Positions 7,600-20,042 of a stretch of DNA of 64,000 bases are shown in pieces (the stretch's first letter is position 1; every line of letters begins with the position of its first letter). Source of the stretch: Lentzea tibetensis. GTDB lineage: Bacteria > Actinomycetota > Actinomycetes > Mycobacteriales > Pseudonocardiaceae. The translations under genes were made by a program, and so were the position numbers. Under the pieces are notes generated by a model. That model did no database searches. It saw only the letters and a list, made by a program, of their open reading frames with translations, and was not told the DNA's origin. The stretch lies in NCBI RefSeq assembly GCF_007845675.1, contig NZ_VOBR01000003.1:310001-374000 (forward strand), in the 5' to 3' direction.

Positions 7600-8055
7600 A
7601 TGAGCGACGGGGCCATGAGCAGCGATGACGTGACGCACGCGCAGGTCGTGCAACGGCTGGCGGACGAGATGTTCAAGTCCGCCGTGTGGGTCGCGCTCGG
7701 CACCGTCGTGGTGGGCGTCGTCGTGTCGGCCCTGATCTGGGGGACGACCGGCCTGTTCGGAGCGCTCGTCGGTGGCGGCATCGCCTGCGCGTCCGCACTC
7801 GCGACCCTGTTCCTGATGCGCAAGACCGCGGACCTCGATCCGATGATCGTCATGGGTGCGGCGCTGGCCGGGTTCATGGGGAAGCTGATCGTGCTGTTCG
7901 TGGCGCTGTTGTTGTTGCGCGGCCAGGATTGGCTGCATCCGACGGCACTCGGCCTCACGATGGCGGCGACCGTCGTGGTGACGGCATACATGGAGGCCAG
8001 AGCCTCGAAGCGGTCACGGAGCCAGATGGTCGTGCCCGCCTCGGATGGCACCTGA
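7600..8055 (+). CDS. AtpI-like membrane protein preceding ATP synthase genes
   Basis: This 151-residue protein has a short polar N-terminus (helical, containing VVQRLADEMFKSAVW), three to four transmembrane helices between about residues 28 and 130, and a basic C-terminal tail (EARASKRSRS). It occupies the place of Rv1303 and of atpI in bacterial ATP synthase operons. AtpI proteins help assemble the c-ring or import Mg2+; that role is known for the family, not shown here. The start could be ATG 7600 or ATG 7615. A 148-bp gap with a hairpin separates it from atpB, so the operon may have its main promoter after this gene. Confidence 0.8.
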   Translation: MSDGAMSSDDVTHAQVVQRLADEMFKSAVWVALGTVVVGVVVSALIWGTTGLFGALVGGGIACASALATLFLMRKTADLDPMIVMGAALAGFMGKLIVLFVALLLLRGQDWLHPTALGLTMAATVVVTAYMEARASKRSRSQMVVPASDGT

Positions 8056-8080
8056 CCCCCGCTGATAAGGTCCGCCCATA

Positions 8081-8110
8081 CCAGGGACACCGCCTCAGGG
8101 GTGCCTCTGG
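8081..8110 (+). promoter_or_regulatory. Hairpin in the atpI-atpB intergenic leader
   Basis: CCAGGGACACC at 8081-8091 pairs with GGTGCCTCTGG at 8100-8110 (one mismatch, one wobble) around an 8-base loop. A second small stem, CCGGCG/CGCCGG at 8162-8180, lies nearer the atpB start. No T-run follows either, so a leader structure or attenuator is as likely as a terminator. Confidence 0.4.
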
Positions 8111-8203
8111 CAGTCGCTTGCGAACCGTAAGGTACGTTAAGTCCAGATCGTGACGATTCCCCCGGCGGAGTGAACGCCGGCCGGGAGAACCGGAAGGAAC
8201 ACA

Positions 8204-9299
<1,096 letters not shown>

Positions 9300-9328
9300 T
9301 CAAGCACTCCATCGCGTAAGGAGACGTC

Positions 9329-9877
9329 GTGGTGAATACCCTCTACTTGGGTGCGGAAGGCGGGATCAACCCGGTCATCCCGCACACGTCGGAGATCATC
9401 CTCGGCCTGATCTCGTTCCTGGTCCTGCTTTTCGTGATCTCGAAGTTCGTCACCCCGAAGTTCGAGGCTTTGTACGCGGAGCGGGCGGCGAAGATCGAGG
9501 GTGGCATCGAGAAGGCGGAGCAGGCTCAGGCCGAGGCTCAGAAGCTGCTCGGGCAGTACAAGGAGCAGCTGGCCGAGGCTCGCGCCGAGGCGGCACGCAT
9601 CCGCGACGACGCGCGGGCCGAAGGCCTGCAGATCATCGAGGAGCTGCGCGAGCAGGCGCAGGCCGAGTCTTCCCGGATCGTCGCCCAGGGCCAGCACCAG
9701 CTGGACGCGCAGCGCGCCCAGATCGTCGCGGAGCTCCGCGCCGACCTCGGTCGCACGGCCGTCGAGCTGGCCAGCAAGGTGGTCGGTGAGTCCCTCGAGG
9801 ACGAGGCGCGCCGCCGCGGCACCGTGGACCGCTTCCTCAACGAGCTGGACGCCGTCGCGGCGCCGGCGAGCAAGTAG
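9329..9877 (+). CDS. atpF: ATP synthase F0 subunit b
   Basis: The GTG at 9329 follows AAGGAGACGTC; a second GTG is adjacent. The 182-residue protein has one N-terminal membrane helix (residues about 22-43, ILGLISFLVLLFVISKF). A long charged coiled coil follows, rich in Glu, Ala, Gln and Arg, forming the peripheral stalk. Unlike M. tuberculosis, where a b-type domain is fused to delta, b and delta here are separate genes ten bases apart. Confidence 0.96.
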   Translation: MVNTLYLGAEGGINPVIPHTSEIILGLISFLVLLFVISKFVTPKFEALYAERAAKIEGGIEKAEQAQAEAQKLLGQYKEQLAEARAEAARIRDDARAEGLQIIEELREQAQAESSRIVAQGQHQLDAQRAQIVAELRADLGRTAVELASKVVGESLEDEARRRGTVDRFLNELDAVAAPASK

Positions 9878-9886
9878 AGGACGCCC

Positions 9887-10714
9887 ATGACGCTGCATGC
9901 CGCAAGTCGTGAAGCTCTGGCAGCCGCTGAACTGCGGCTGCTGGAGCTGGCCGACGCCACCAAGGCGCCCGCCGAGCTCTCGAAGCTCGGCGAGGAGCTG
10001 TTCGCCGTGCTCGGTGTGCTCGTCGGGCAGCCGCAGCTGCGGCGGGCGTTCGCCGACGCGTCGTCGGACCCGGCCGGTCGCGAACAGCTCGTGCGGGGCC
10101 TGTTCGACGGCAAGGTCACCGGCGCGACGCTGCAGGTGCTGGTCGTGGTGGTCACCGCTCGCTGGTCGAGCCCGCGTGAGCTGGTCGACGGCATCGAGTC
10201 GCTCGCACGCACCGCGCTGCTGGTGCGTGCCGAACGCGACGGCAAGCTGGACGACGTCGAGGACGAGCTGTTCCGGCTCGGCCGCATCGTCGCCGGCTCG
10301 CACGAGCTGGAGCTGCTGCTCGCCGACCACGCGGCCGACACCGCGGGCAAGGTCGAGCTCATCGACGGCCTGGTCGTCGGCAAGGTCGACGAGGTCACCA
10401 AGACCCTGGTCGACCAGCTCGTCCGGCACCCGCGCGGCCAGCGCGTCGTCGACGGGCTCAGCGAGCTCGCCGACCTCGCCGCGAAGCGCCGCCAGCGGTC
10501 GGTCGCGCACGTCCGGTCCGCAGTGGAGCTCACCGCGGAGCAGGTCGACCGCCTGACGACCACGCTGACCACGATCTACTCCCGTCCGATCGCGCTGCAC
10601 GTCGAGGTCGACCCCAGGCTTCAGGGCGGACTGCAGATCAAGATCGGCGACGAAGTCATCGACGGAAGCGTGGCAGGCCGGTTGGCGGCGCTGCGCCGCA
10701 ATCTCGCCAGCTAG
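9887..10714 (+). CDS. atpH: ATP synthase F1 subunit delta
   Basis: This 275-residue protein begins at ATG 9887, nine bases after atpF. It is longer than the roughly 180-residue E. coli delta because of an extra N-terminal helical half, as usual in actinobacteria. The C-terminal signature [20 protein letters not shown] and [19 protein letters not shown] identifies the OSCP/delta family. Delta ties the peripheral stalk to the top of the alpha3beta3 head. No fused b domain or membrane helix is present at its N-terminus. Confidence 0.96.
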   Translation: MTLHAASREALAAAELRLLELADATKAPAELSKLGEELFAVLGVLVGQPQLRRAFADASSDPAGREQLVRGLFDGKVTGATLQVLVVVVTARWSSPRELVDGIESLARTALLVRAERDGKLDDVEDELFRLGRIVAGSHELELLLADHAADTAGKVELIDGLVVGKVDEVTKTLVDQLVRHPRGQRVVDGLSELADLAAKRRQRSVAHVRSAVELTAEQVDRLTTTLTTIYSRPIALHVEVDPRLQGGLQIKIGDEVIDGSVAGRLAALRRNLAS

Positions 10715-10761
10715 GCCCCGAGCCCCTTTTCCTAGAACGAAGAAGTGAGAGCAGGAACGAC

Positions 10762-12408
10762 ATGGCGGAGCTGACGATCTCGTCGGACGAGATCCGCAGT
10801 GCGATCGAGAAGTACGTCTCGAGCTACTCCCCGGAGGTCAGCCGGGAAGAGGTTGGTGTCGTTGCCGAGACCTACGACGGCATCGCCATCGTCGAAGGCC
10901 TCCCTGGCACGATGACCAACGAGCTCCTCGAGTTCCCGGGCGGTGTGCTCGGCGTCGCGCTGAACCTGGAAGTTCGCGAGATCGGCGCGGTCATCCTCGG
11001 TGACTTCGACAAGATCGAGGAGGGCCAGGAGGTCCGCCGGACGGGCAAGGTCCTGTCCGTGCCGGTCGGCGACGGCTTCCTCGGCCGCGTCGTGAACCCT
11101 CTCGGCACCCCGATCGACGGCCTCGGCGACATCGTGGCCGACGACAACCGCGCCCTGGAGCTGCAGGCGGCGTCCGTGCTGGAGCGCCAGCCGGTGTCCG
11201 AGCCGATGCAGACCGGCATCAAGGCGATCGACGCGATGACCCCGATCGGTCGCGGCCAGCGCCAGCTGATCATCGGTGACCGCAAGACCGGCAAGACCGC
11301 GGTCTGCATCGACACGATCATCAACCAGAAGAAGGCCTGGGAGTCGGGCGACCCGAAGCAGCAGGTCCGCTGCGTCTACGTCGCCATCGGCCAGAAGGGC
11401 TCCACCATCGCGGGCGTCAAGACCGCGCTGGAGGAGGCGGGCGCGCTCGAGTACACGACGATCGTGGCCGCCCCGGCGTCTGACTCCGCCGGCTTCAAGT
11501 GGCTCGCGCCGTACGCCGGTTCCGCGATCGGTCAGCACTGGATGTACCAGGGCAAGCACGTCCTGATCATCTTCGACGACCTGACCAAGCAGGCCGAGGC
11601 GTACCGCGCCATCTCGCTGCTGCTGCGCCGCCCGCCGGGCCGCGAGGCGTACCCCGGCGACGTCTTCTACTTGCACTCGCGTCTCCTCGAGCGTTGCGCG
11701 AAGCTGTCGGACGAGCTGGGCGCGGGCTCGATGACGGGTCTCCCGATCATCGAGACCAAGGCGAACGACGTGTCGGCGTACATCCCGACCAACGTCATCT
11801 CGATCACCGACGGTCAGTGCTTCCTCGAGTCCGACCTCTTCAACGCCGGTGTCCGCCCGGCCGTCAACGTGGGTATCTCGGTTTCCCGGGTCGGTGGTGC
11901 CGCGCAGATCAAGGCCATGAAGGACGTCGCAGGCTCGCTGCGCCTCGACCTGTCGCAGTTCCGCGAGCTGGAGGCGTTCTCCGCCTTCGCCTCGGACCTC
12001 GACGCCGCGTCGCGCGCCCAGCTGGACCGCGGTGCCCGCCTGGTCGAGCTGCTCAAGCAGGGCCAGTACTCGCCGGTCCCCGTCGAGGAGCAGGTCGTCG
12101 AGATCTTCCTCGCGACCAAGGGCCACCTCGACGACGTGCCCGTCGCGGACATCCGCCGCTTCGTCGCCGACTTCAAGGACTCGCTCCGCCGCAACCACGC
12201 GGACGTGCTCGGCGGCATCGTCGAGACGAAGAAGTTGTCCGACGACGCCAAGAAGCGCATTGTCGATGCCGTCAGCGACTTCAAGAAGCAGTTCACCGCT
12301 TCGGACGGCACCACGATCGTGAACGAGGCGCCGGCCAAGGCGATGGACGCGGACAAGGTCGGACACGAGTCGGTCAAGGTCCACAAGCCCGAGCCCACCA
12401 AGAAGTGA
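10762..12408 (+). CDS. atpA: ATP synthase F1 subunit alpha
   Basis: The 548-residue protein contains the Walker A motif [10 protein letters not shown] near residue 172, the Walker B region [15 protein letters not shown], the alpha signature [20 protein letters not shown] and the Arg-finger region [16 protein letters not shown] charged C-terminal extension of about 30 residues (after FTASDGT) is longer than in E. coli and is typical of actinobacterial alpha subunits, where it limits ATP hydrolysis in mycobacteria. The start is ATG 10762, eight bases after a GAGAGCAGGA stretch. Confidence 0.98.
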   Translation: MAELTISSDEIRSAIEKYVSSYSPEVSREEVGVVAETYDGIAIVEGLPGTMTNELLEFPGGVLGVALNLEVREIGAVILGDFDKIEEGQEVRRTGKVLSVPVGDGFLGRVVNPLGTPIDGLGDIVADDNRALELQAASVLERQPVSEPMQTGIKAIDAMTPIGRGQRQLIIGDRKTGKTAVCIDTIINQKKAWESGDPKQQVRCVYVAIGQKGSTIAGVKTALEEAGALEYTTIVAAPASDSAGFKWLAPYAGSAIGQHWMYQGKHVLIIFDDLTKQAEAYRAISLLLRRPPGREAYPGDVFYLHSRLLERCAKLSDELGAGSMTGLPIIETKANDVSAYIPTNVISITDGQCFLESDLFNAGVRPAVNVGISVSRVGGAAQIKAMKDVAGSLRLDLSQFRELEAFSAFASDLDAASRAQLDRGARLVELLKQGQYSPVPVEEQVVEIFLATKGHLDDVPVADIRRFVADFKDSLRRNHADVLGGIVETKKLSDDAKKRIVDAVSDFKKQFTASDGTTIVNEAPAKAMDADKVGHESVKVHKPEPTKK

Positions 12409-12416
12409 TCTGAGCC

Positions 12417-14760
<2,344 letters not shown>

Positions 14761-14776
14761 TCTAGCCGCAGCGTGA

Positions 14777-14814
14777 ACTGAGGCCACCCCGGCAGCTGCC
14801 GGGGTGGCCTCAGT
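14777..14814. terminator. Perfect 38-bp palindrome, bidirectional terminator
   Basis: The two arms, each 19 bases (left arm ACTGAGGCCACCCCGGCAG), are exact reverse complements with no unpaired centre. It sits 17 bp after the atpD stop and 5 bp after the stop of the convergent PASTA gene, so it can terminate transcription from both sides. There is no long T-run, as usual for high-GC actinobacterial terminators. Confidence 0.85.
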
Positions 14815-14818
14815 CATG

Positions 14819-15370
14819 TCACCCGCAGATCGGCGGTCTGTCGCCGATCGTGATGTTCACGGCGGTGCCAGGTTCAGCAGGTGTGCCTGCTGCGGGGATC
14901 TGGCTCATGACCTTGTCGATGTGGTTGCAATTGAGGTCGTCAAGGCGGTGTCTCACTGAACCGAGGACCAAGCCCGCTCCGGTAAGGGTGTTTCTGGCCT
15001 CTCCCTCGCGCTGGCCTTCCAGGTCCGGCACCACGATGGCCTTGCGCCAGCCCGTGTTGTTGGACCACTGGATCAGGTTGGGCGCGAAGAGCGTGGCGGT
15101 GAACGTGGCCGCGTCGGGGAAGGAGACCACGATGGTGTTGCTGCTGAGCACCAGGCCGCGGGCGGTGGGGCGCCGGAACTGCGACATGTCGATCGTCAGC
15201 TGGTCGTTGTTGTTCGAGATCACCGGGCGCCCTGGCACGCCGACCGAGTAGGCGCCGTTGAGGTCGAACACCGTCGTGATCGCGGCACTGGCCACGGTGG
15301 CGATTCCCAGCAGGCTGGCCGCCGCCAGCGCCAGCGCGGCGCAGATCACCCCGAATCTCTTGAGCAGCAC
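14819..15370 (-). CDS. Secreted single-PASTA-domain protein
   Basis: The GTG at 15370 follows AAGGGGG and gives 183 residues. An N-terminal signal peptide (residues 1-29, ending ATVASA) precedes a beta-rich segment of about 85 residues. One C-terminal PASTA domain follows (VVPDLEGQREGEARNTLTGAGL ... VMSQIPAAGTPAEPGTAVNITIG split by a short loop). PASTA domains bind muropeptides or beta-lactams, usually on Ser/Thr kinases; here there is no kinase. A Cys pair (LNCNH, PPICG) may form a disulphide. It is downstream of the sigma factor and its membrane partner on the same strand, so it may be a target gene of that sigma factor. Confidence 0.8.
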   Translation of the reverse strand: MLLKRFGVICAALALAAASLLGIATVASAAITTVFDLNGAYSVGVPGRPVISNNNDQLTIDMSQFRRPTARGLVLSSNTIVVSFPDAATFTATLFAPNLIQWSNNTGWRKAIVVPDLEGQREGEARNTLTGAGLVLGSVRHRLDDLNCNHIDKVMSQIPAAGTPAEPGTAVNITIGDRPPICG

Positions 15371-15471
15371 GGAAAAGCCCCCTTGTGACGGACTGGTCGA
15401 GCGGGATTCGCTCACCACGTCACGGTGGCACCGCACCCTGCAACGGGGCTGCAACGGAGCTGACGCCCCGA

Positions 15472-16695
15472 TCAGTTCAACGGGACGACCGTCGTCGACC
15501 CGGCGGTCATGACCTGCACCTCGCCGGTGTTGGCCGGAGCGAGCCACGCGTCGGACTTCCCGTCGGGGCCGATGCCCGAGCCGTAGTCGGCGAGCACGAT
15601 GCCCAGCCCGTCGGGCAGGTGGAACCGCACCGGCAACGGGCCGCCCGCCAGGACGGGGGGACCGACGATGGTGCGCTGGAGCGAGCCGTCCGACCCGTAG
15701 ATGACGGCGTACAGCTGGTTCTCGAACTCGGTGACGAGCGCGGTGCGGTCGCCGGGGAGTGCCGCGATGACGTGCCACTGCCCGGAGGTGATGGAGCCGA
15801 TCCGGTAGTCGACGAGCCGCGCCCGGTGCAGCGTCTCGTAGAGGTCGTGGATGACGGTGCCGCTGGGCAGGTACTCGGGCTCGGCGGTCGCGAACCTGCG
15901 GTCGTTCCACCCGAGTCCGGTGTAGGGGATGTACGCGCGCTGCGGCGTGATGGGCGTCCGCGGGTACAGCAGCTGCTGGTCGAGGTTGAAGTCGTCCGGC
16001 GGTGGAGGGGTCTGGGCCAGCACGAACAACGGCTTGTCGCCCTGCTCGGCGGTGACGACGGCGACCCCGTCCGTCATGGTCAGCGGGCGCCACTCCCGTG
16101 ACAGCGCGCCGTCCTGGCCGCGCGTCGCCCGCATCGAGTGCTGGACCGGCACGCTGCGCTCCAGCACGAGGAACACGGAGTCCTTCGGCCCGAACTGGAA
16201 CACGCCGTGCTGCGGGTTCTCCGCGGTCTGCGACTCGAAGCTGATGAGCTGGTCGTTCACCACGAGCCCGACGGACGTCGCCCAGCTCTTGTCGGCGTGC
16301 TGGGCCTGCAGCACGACCGCCGTCTTGCCCGCGGGGGTGTTGCCGGCCCACAGGACGTGCGTCGGGGCGTCCTCCGGCGAGTCCACGCGCTGAGACATGG
16401 CGGATGGCGTCTGCGTGCGCCACGACGCCCTGGCGCCGTCGAGGAACTGCTGGTCGCTCGCGAGCTCGCCGCGCGTCGGCAGTGCGAACCGCTCGTCGGT
16501 CGTGCTGACCTCGGACGTGCCCGCGCGGGTCAGCACCACACCCGCGACACCGCCCGCGATCAGCGCGACCACGGCGGTGGTGATCACCAGCTTGCGGGTG
16601 CGACGTCGGCGCGCACCGGTCATGACATCCCCCAGGAACCCCGGCCGCACGTCGACGTTCTCCGTCACGGCCTCGAAAGCATCTTTCAGCTGCAC
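15472..16695 (-). CDS. Single-pass membrane protein partnered with sigma factor
   Basis: This 407-residue protein has a short cytoplasmic N-terminus (residues 1-35, [20 protein letters not shown]), one transmembrane helix (about 37-58) after a basic RRRRTRK patch, and a large extracellular domain of about 350 residues. The outer part has repeated beta-propeller-like strands. Its start overlaps the sigma gene stop by ten bases. Position and topology suggest a cognate anti-sigma factor or sensor, but the zinc-binding HxxxCxxC motif of ZAS anti-sigma proteins is absent. I do not recognise a named domain in the outer region. Function is inferred from the overlap. Confidence 0.72.
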   Translation of the reverse strand: MQLKDAFEAVTENVDVRPGFLGDVMTGARRRRTRKLVITTAVVALIAGGVAGVVLTRAGTSEVSTTDERFALPTRGELASDQQFLDGARASWRTQTPSAMSQRVDSPEDAPTHVLWAGNTPAGKTAVVLQAQHADKSWATSVGLVVNDQLISFESQTAENPQHGVFQFGPKDSVFLVLERSVPVQHSMRATRGQDGALSREWRPLTMTDGVAVVTAEQGDKPLFVLAQTPPPPDDFNLDQQLLYPRTPITPQRAYIPYTGLGWNDRRFATAEPEYLPSGTVIHDLYETLHRARLVDYRIGSITSGQWHVIAALPGDRTALVTEFENQLYAVIYGSDGSLQRTIVGPPVLAGGPLPVRFHLPDGLGIVLADYGSGIGPDGKSDAWLAPANTGEVQVMTAGSTTVVPLN

Positions 16696-17177
16696 GTCAG
16701 CACCTCCTCACCCATGAGCTCCCGCATGCGCGCGAGCCCGCGTGAGGTCTGGCTCTTCACAGTTCCGATGCCGCAGCCCAGCGCCGCGGCCGTCTCCGCC
16801 TCGGTCAGGTCGTCGAAGTACCTGAGCACCAACACCGCTCGCATCCTGTTCGGCAGCTGCGCGAGTGCGCGTACCACGCTGTCCTGGTCGACGACCCGTT
16901 GTTCGTGACCGCGGGCAACCGGGTCAGCCGCGTACTCCAACGGCGCCTCGGCCGGCCTGCGCGACCGCCACCGCCAGCGGTTGGCCGCCGCGTTGGCGAG
17001 CGCGGCCCGCACGTACGCCTCGTGGCCGCCGTTGATGCGCCGCCATCGGCTGTACATGCGTTCGAGCACGTCCTGGAGCAGGTCCTCGGCCGCACCCTGG
17101 TCGCCGCCGCACAACAGGTACGCGGTGCGCAGCAGCGCCTGCGACCGCAGTGCGACGAAGTCCTCGAAGTCCTGCAC
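16686..17177 (-). CDS. SigE-family (small ECF-type) RNA polymerase sigma factor
   Basis: The 163-residue protein has sigma region 2 ([31 protein letters not shown] pattern, residues about 13-45) and region 4 ([41 protein letters not shown], residues about 108-150). It ends soon after, which is the SigE/SigL-like subfamily layout common in actinomycetes. It directs RNA polymerase to a small regulon, often including its own operon. It is divergent from atpC, 139 bp away, and overlaps its membrane partner gene. Placement inside the ATP synthase locus is unusual. Confidence 0.9.
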   Translation of the reverse strand: MQDFEDFVALRSQALLRTAYLLCGGDQGAAEDLLQDVLERMYSRWRRINGGHEAYVRAALANAAANRWRWRSRRPAEAPLEYAADPVARGHEQRVVDQDSVVRALAQLPNRMRAVLVLRYFDDLTEAETAAALGCGIGTVKSQTSRGLARMRELMGEEVLTCS

Positions 17178-17201
17178 GTTCCCCCCTGCCCGTCACTCTA
17201 A

Positions 17202-17228
17202 GGACACCACCTTGGTGCGAAAGGTTGT
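17202..17228 (-). promoter_or_regulatory. Candidate ECF-type promoter for the sigma operon
   Basis: Read on the minus strand, ACAACCTT (17221-17228) and GTGTCC (17202-17207) give AAC and GTC cores about 17 bases apart. This resembles ECF promoters (AAC ... CGTC) and lies about 25 bases before the sigma start. Autoregulation would be typical. The match is by eye only. Confidence 0.3.
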
Positions 17229-17316
17229 CGTCGCCCGTCCGAAAGGCGGTTCATGCGCGACTGCGTTGAGTGACCGTTTAGACTGCGTTCGAGTCCAGAC
17301 GACGAGGGAGAATCGC

Positions 17317-17682
17317 GTGGCCGAGATGACCGTGCAGCTGGTCGCCGTGGAACGACGCCTGTGGTCCGGCACGGCCACCTCCGTTGTGGCGCAGACGACC
17401 GAGGGCGAGATCGGCATCCTGCCCGGCCACGAGCCCGTGCTCGGCCAGCTGGTCGAGGGTGGCGTCGTCCGCATCCGCACCACCGACGGCGAGCTGGTGA
17501 CCGCAGCGGTGCACGGCGGTTTCCTCTCCGTCACCGGTGACGGCGTGAGCGTCCTCGCTGAGGACGCCGAGCTGGCCGGTGAGATCGACATCGAGCAGGC
17601 GCGCCAGAAGCTCCAGGACGCCGACGAGGCGGAGCGGGCCCGAGCGGCCGCGCAGGTACGCGCCGTCGAACAGTCGGCCTGA
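17317..17682 (+). CDS. atpC: ATP synthase F1 subunit epsilon (displaced from operon)
   Basis: The GTG at 17317 follows GAGGGAG and gives 121 residues. The beta-sandwich signature is clear: [37 protein letters not shown], and [25 protein letters not shown], with a short C-terminal helical part. Epsilon links gamma to the c-ring and inhibits ATP hydrolysis. It lies 2.56 kb from atpD, beyond a terminator and three minus-strand genes, so it needs its own promoter in the 139-bp gap shared with the sigma operon. The gene itself looks intact. Confidence 0.95.
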   Translation: MAEMTVQLVAVERRLWSGTATSVVAQTTEGEIGILPGHEPVLGQLVEGGVVRIRTTDGELVTAAVHGGFLSVTGDGVSVLAEDAELAGEIDIEQARQKLQDADEAERARAAAQVRAVEQSA

Positions 17683-17704
17683 GCACGGACGCGGGCGAGC
17701 AGCC

Positions 17705-18136
17705 GTGGGGATCACCGAGATAGCCGGGCTGATCCTGCTCGGTGTGGCACTCGTCATCACGTACTTCGCCTGGCGCCGCATCCGGCTGCTCCGCGAGGGC
17801 GGCGTGCACGTCGCCCTGCGCAAGCGGTTCGACGACAGAGGCAGAGGCTGGCATCTCGGTGTCGGCCACTACCGGGGCGACGAGTTCGCGTGGTTCCGCG
17901 TGCTCAGCCTCGGTACCGGCCCCGACGAGATGCTGTCGAGAGACGGCCTCGAGATCGACACGCGGCGCGAGCCGACCGGGCCGGAGGCCTACGCCATGCC
18001 CGCCGGGGCGACGGTGCTCCGGTGCCGCAGCACCGGCGGTGAGGTCGAGATCGCGATGGGCCCGGATGCGCTCACAGGATTTCTCTCCTGGTTGGAGTCA
18101 GCGCCTCCGGGCCGTTCCATTCCCTGGGCCAGCTAG
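17705..18136 (+). CDS. DUF2550 membrane-anchored protein
   Basis: This 143-residue protein starts with GTG 22 bp after atpC. One N-terminal transmembrane helix (residues 4-22) precedes a soluble domain: the GWHLGVGHYRGDEFAWFRVLSLG motif, a central SRDGLEI, and a C-terminal LTGFLSWLESAPP. DUF2550 is the family of M. tuberculosis Rv1312, which likewise follows atpC. Function is unknown. It probably forms an operon with atpC. Its last bases overlap the convergent adenosyltransferase stop by four. Confidence 0.88.
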   Translation: MGITEIAGLILLGVALVITYFAWRRIRLLREGGVHVALRKRFDDRGRGWHLGVGHYRGDEFAWFRVLSLGTGPDEMLSRDGLEIDTRREPTGPEAYAMPAGATVLRCRSTGGEVEIAMGPDALTGFLSWLESAPPGRSIPWAS

Positions 18137-18711
18137 TCCTGGGCGTGCGCCCCCGGCTGCCACAGCACGTCGCCGTCGGGGTTGGCCACGCGGGCGAGGA
18201 TGAACAGCAGGTCCGACAGCCGGTTGAGGTACTTGGCCGTCAGCACGTTCGTGTGCTCGGGGTCGTCCTCGATGAGCGCCCACGTCCGGCGCTCCGCGCG
18301 ACGCGAGATCGTCCGCGCCTGGTGCAGCAGTGCGGCGCCGGGAGTCCCGCCGTTGAGGATGAACGACTCCAGCTTGCCCAGTCGCTCGTTGAACTCGTCG
18401 CACCAGGACTCGAGGCGGTCCACGTAGGCCTGGGTGACGCGCAGCGGCGGATACTTGGGGTCGGGCACGATGGGCGTGCACAGGTCGGCCCCGACGTCGA
18501 ACAGGTCGTTCTGCACCTTGCGGACGACGTCGTGCACGTCGGAAGTCAGTGCGCCGAGCGCGAGTGCGACGCCGAGCGCGGCGTTGGTCTCGTCGACGTC
18601 GGCGTAGGCCTCGATGCGCGGGTCGGTCTTGGGCACGCGCGAGAAGTCGCCGAGTCCGGTGGTGCCGTCGTCGCCGACTCGCGTGTAGATCTTGGTCAGG
18701 TGAACCGCCAT
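18133..18711 (-). CDS. Cob(I)alamin adenosyltransferase, PduO type
   Basis: The 192-residue protein has the N-terminal KIYTRVGDDGTTGLGDFSRVPK signature, DVDETNAALGVALAL, and the C-terminal SRRAERRTWALIEDDP...YLNRLSDLLFILAR motif of PduO-type ATP:cob(I)alamin adenosyltransferases. It makes adenosylcobalamin, the cofactor of MeaA (21475) and other acyl-CoA mutases; the chaperone MeaB is at 53714. The same family member lies between Rv1312 and murA in M. tuberculosis (Rv1314c), again on the opposite strand. No riboswitch-like leader was seen upstream; only 62 bp separate it from divergent murA. Confidence 0.94.
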   Translation of the reverse strand: MAVHLTKIYTRVGDDGTTGLGDFSRVPKTDPRIEAYADVDETNAALGVALALGALTSDVHDVVRKVQNDLFDVGADLCTPIVPDPKYPPLRVTQAYVDRLESWCDEFNERLGKLESFILNGGTPGAALLHQARTISRRAERRTWALIEDDPEHTNVLTAKYLNRLSDLLFILARVANPDGDVLWQPGAHAQD

Positions 18712-18773
18712 GACCGCACTCTAAGCGGCATCCGTACGATTGCCCGGCAGGGGCAACAGCTAGGAGTTCTTCG

Positions 18774-20042
18774 GTGAGCGAGCACTTCCGGGTACACGGC
18801 GGCGCACGACTGGTCGGCGAGGTCGACGTCGTCGGCGCCAAGAACAGCGTGTTGAAGCTGATGGCCGCGGCGCTGCTGGCCGAGGGCACCACGACGATCA
18901 CGAACTGCCCGGAGATCCTCGACGTCCCGCTGATGGCGGACGTGCTGCGCAGCCTCGGCTGCGAGGTGACGCTCGAGGGCGACGTGGCGAGGATCACCAC
19001 GCCCGCCGAGCTCAACCACATGGCGAACTCGGAGGCCATGGGCAAGCTCCGCGCGTCCGTCTGCGTGCTCGGCCCGCTGGTCGGCCGCTGCAAGCGCGCG
19101 GTCGTCGCACTGCCCGGCGGTGACGCGATCGGCTCGCGTCCGCTGGACATGCACCAGAACGGCCTGCGCAAGCTCGGCGCCACGTCCGAGATCGAGCACG
19201 GCTGCGTCGTCGCCGAGGCCGAGGGCCTGCACGGCGCGCAGATCTGGCTCGACTTCCCGAGCGTCGGCGCCACCGAGAACATCCTGATGGCCGCGGTGCT
19301 CGCCAAGGGCACCACGATCATCGACAACGCCGCGCGCGAGCCGGAGATCGTCGACATCTGCGTGATGCTGCAGCAGATGGGCGCCCAGATCGAAGGCGCG
19401 GGCACGTCCACGCTGACCGTGCACGGCGTCGACTCGCTGCACCCCACCGAGCACCGCGTCATCGGCGACCGCATCGTCGGCGCCACCTGGGGCTTCGCCG
19501 CCGCGATCACCCGCGGCGACATCCGGGTGCGCGGCGTCAACCCGCACCACGTCGACCTGGTGCTGGAGAAGCTCCGCATGGCGGGCGCCGAGGTCACCCT
19601 GTTCGAGGGCGGGCCGGACGAGGGCTTCCGCGTGGTCATGAACGGCCGTCCGAAGGCCGTCGACTTCGTGACGCTGCCGTACCCCGGCTTCGCGACGGAC
19701 AACCAGCCGTTCGCCATCACGTTGTCCGCGATCTCCGAGGGCACGTCGATGATCACCGAGAACCTCTTCGAGTCGAGGTTCCGGTTCATCGAGGAGATGA
19801 TCCGGATGGCCGCTGACGCGCGCACCGACGGCCACCACGCCGTCGTGCGCGGCGTCGAGAGGCTGTCCAGCGCGCCGGTGTGGGCGTCGGACATCCGCGC
19901 GGGCGCCGGCCTCGTGCTCGCGGGCCTCGTCGCGGACGGCGAGACCGAGGTCTACGAGATCTTCCACATCGAGCGCGGCTACCCCGGCTTCGTGGAGAAC
20001 CTGCGCAAGCTCGGTGCGAACGTGGAACGCGTCAGCTCCTGA
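18774..20042 (+). CDS. murA: UDP-GlcNAc 1-carboxyvinyltransferase (MurA), Asp117 form
   Basis: This 422-residue enzyme catalyses the first committed step of peptidoglycan synthesis, transferring enolpyruvate from PEP to UDP-GlcNAc. The GAKNSVLK motif holds Lys23/Asn24. The loop that carries the fosfomycin-target Cys in E. coli (GGCAIGARPVDLH) reads [13 protein letters not shown] here, placing Asp at residue 117 by my count, as in M. tuberculosis. That substitution confers intrinsic fosfomycin resistance in known cases. The start is GTG 18774 after AGGAGTTC. Its 3' end overlaps the convergent oxidoreductase gene by 11 bases. Confidence 0.97.
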   Translation: MSEHFRVHGGARLVGEVDVVGAKNSVLKLMAAALLAEGTTTITNCPEILDVPLMADVLRSLGCEVTLEGDVARITTPAELNHMANSEAMGKLRASVCVLGPLVGRCKRAVVALPGGDAIGSRPLDMHQNGLRKLGATSEIEHGCVVAEAEGLHGAQIWLDFPSVGATENILMAAVLAKGTTIIDNAAREPEIVDICVMLQQMGAQIEGAGTSTLTVHGVDSLHPTEHRVIGDRIVGATWGFAAAITRGDIRVRGVNPHHVDLVLEKLRMAGAEVTLFEGGPDEGFRVVMNGRPKAVDFVTLPYPGFATDNQPFAITLSAISEGTSMITENLFESRFRFIEEMIRMAADARTDGHHAVVRGVERLSSAPVWASDIRAGAGLVLAGLVADGETEVYEIFHIERGYPGFVENLRKLGANVERVSS

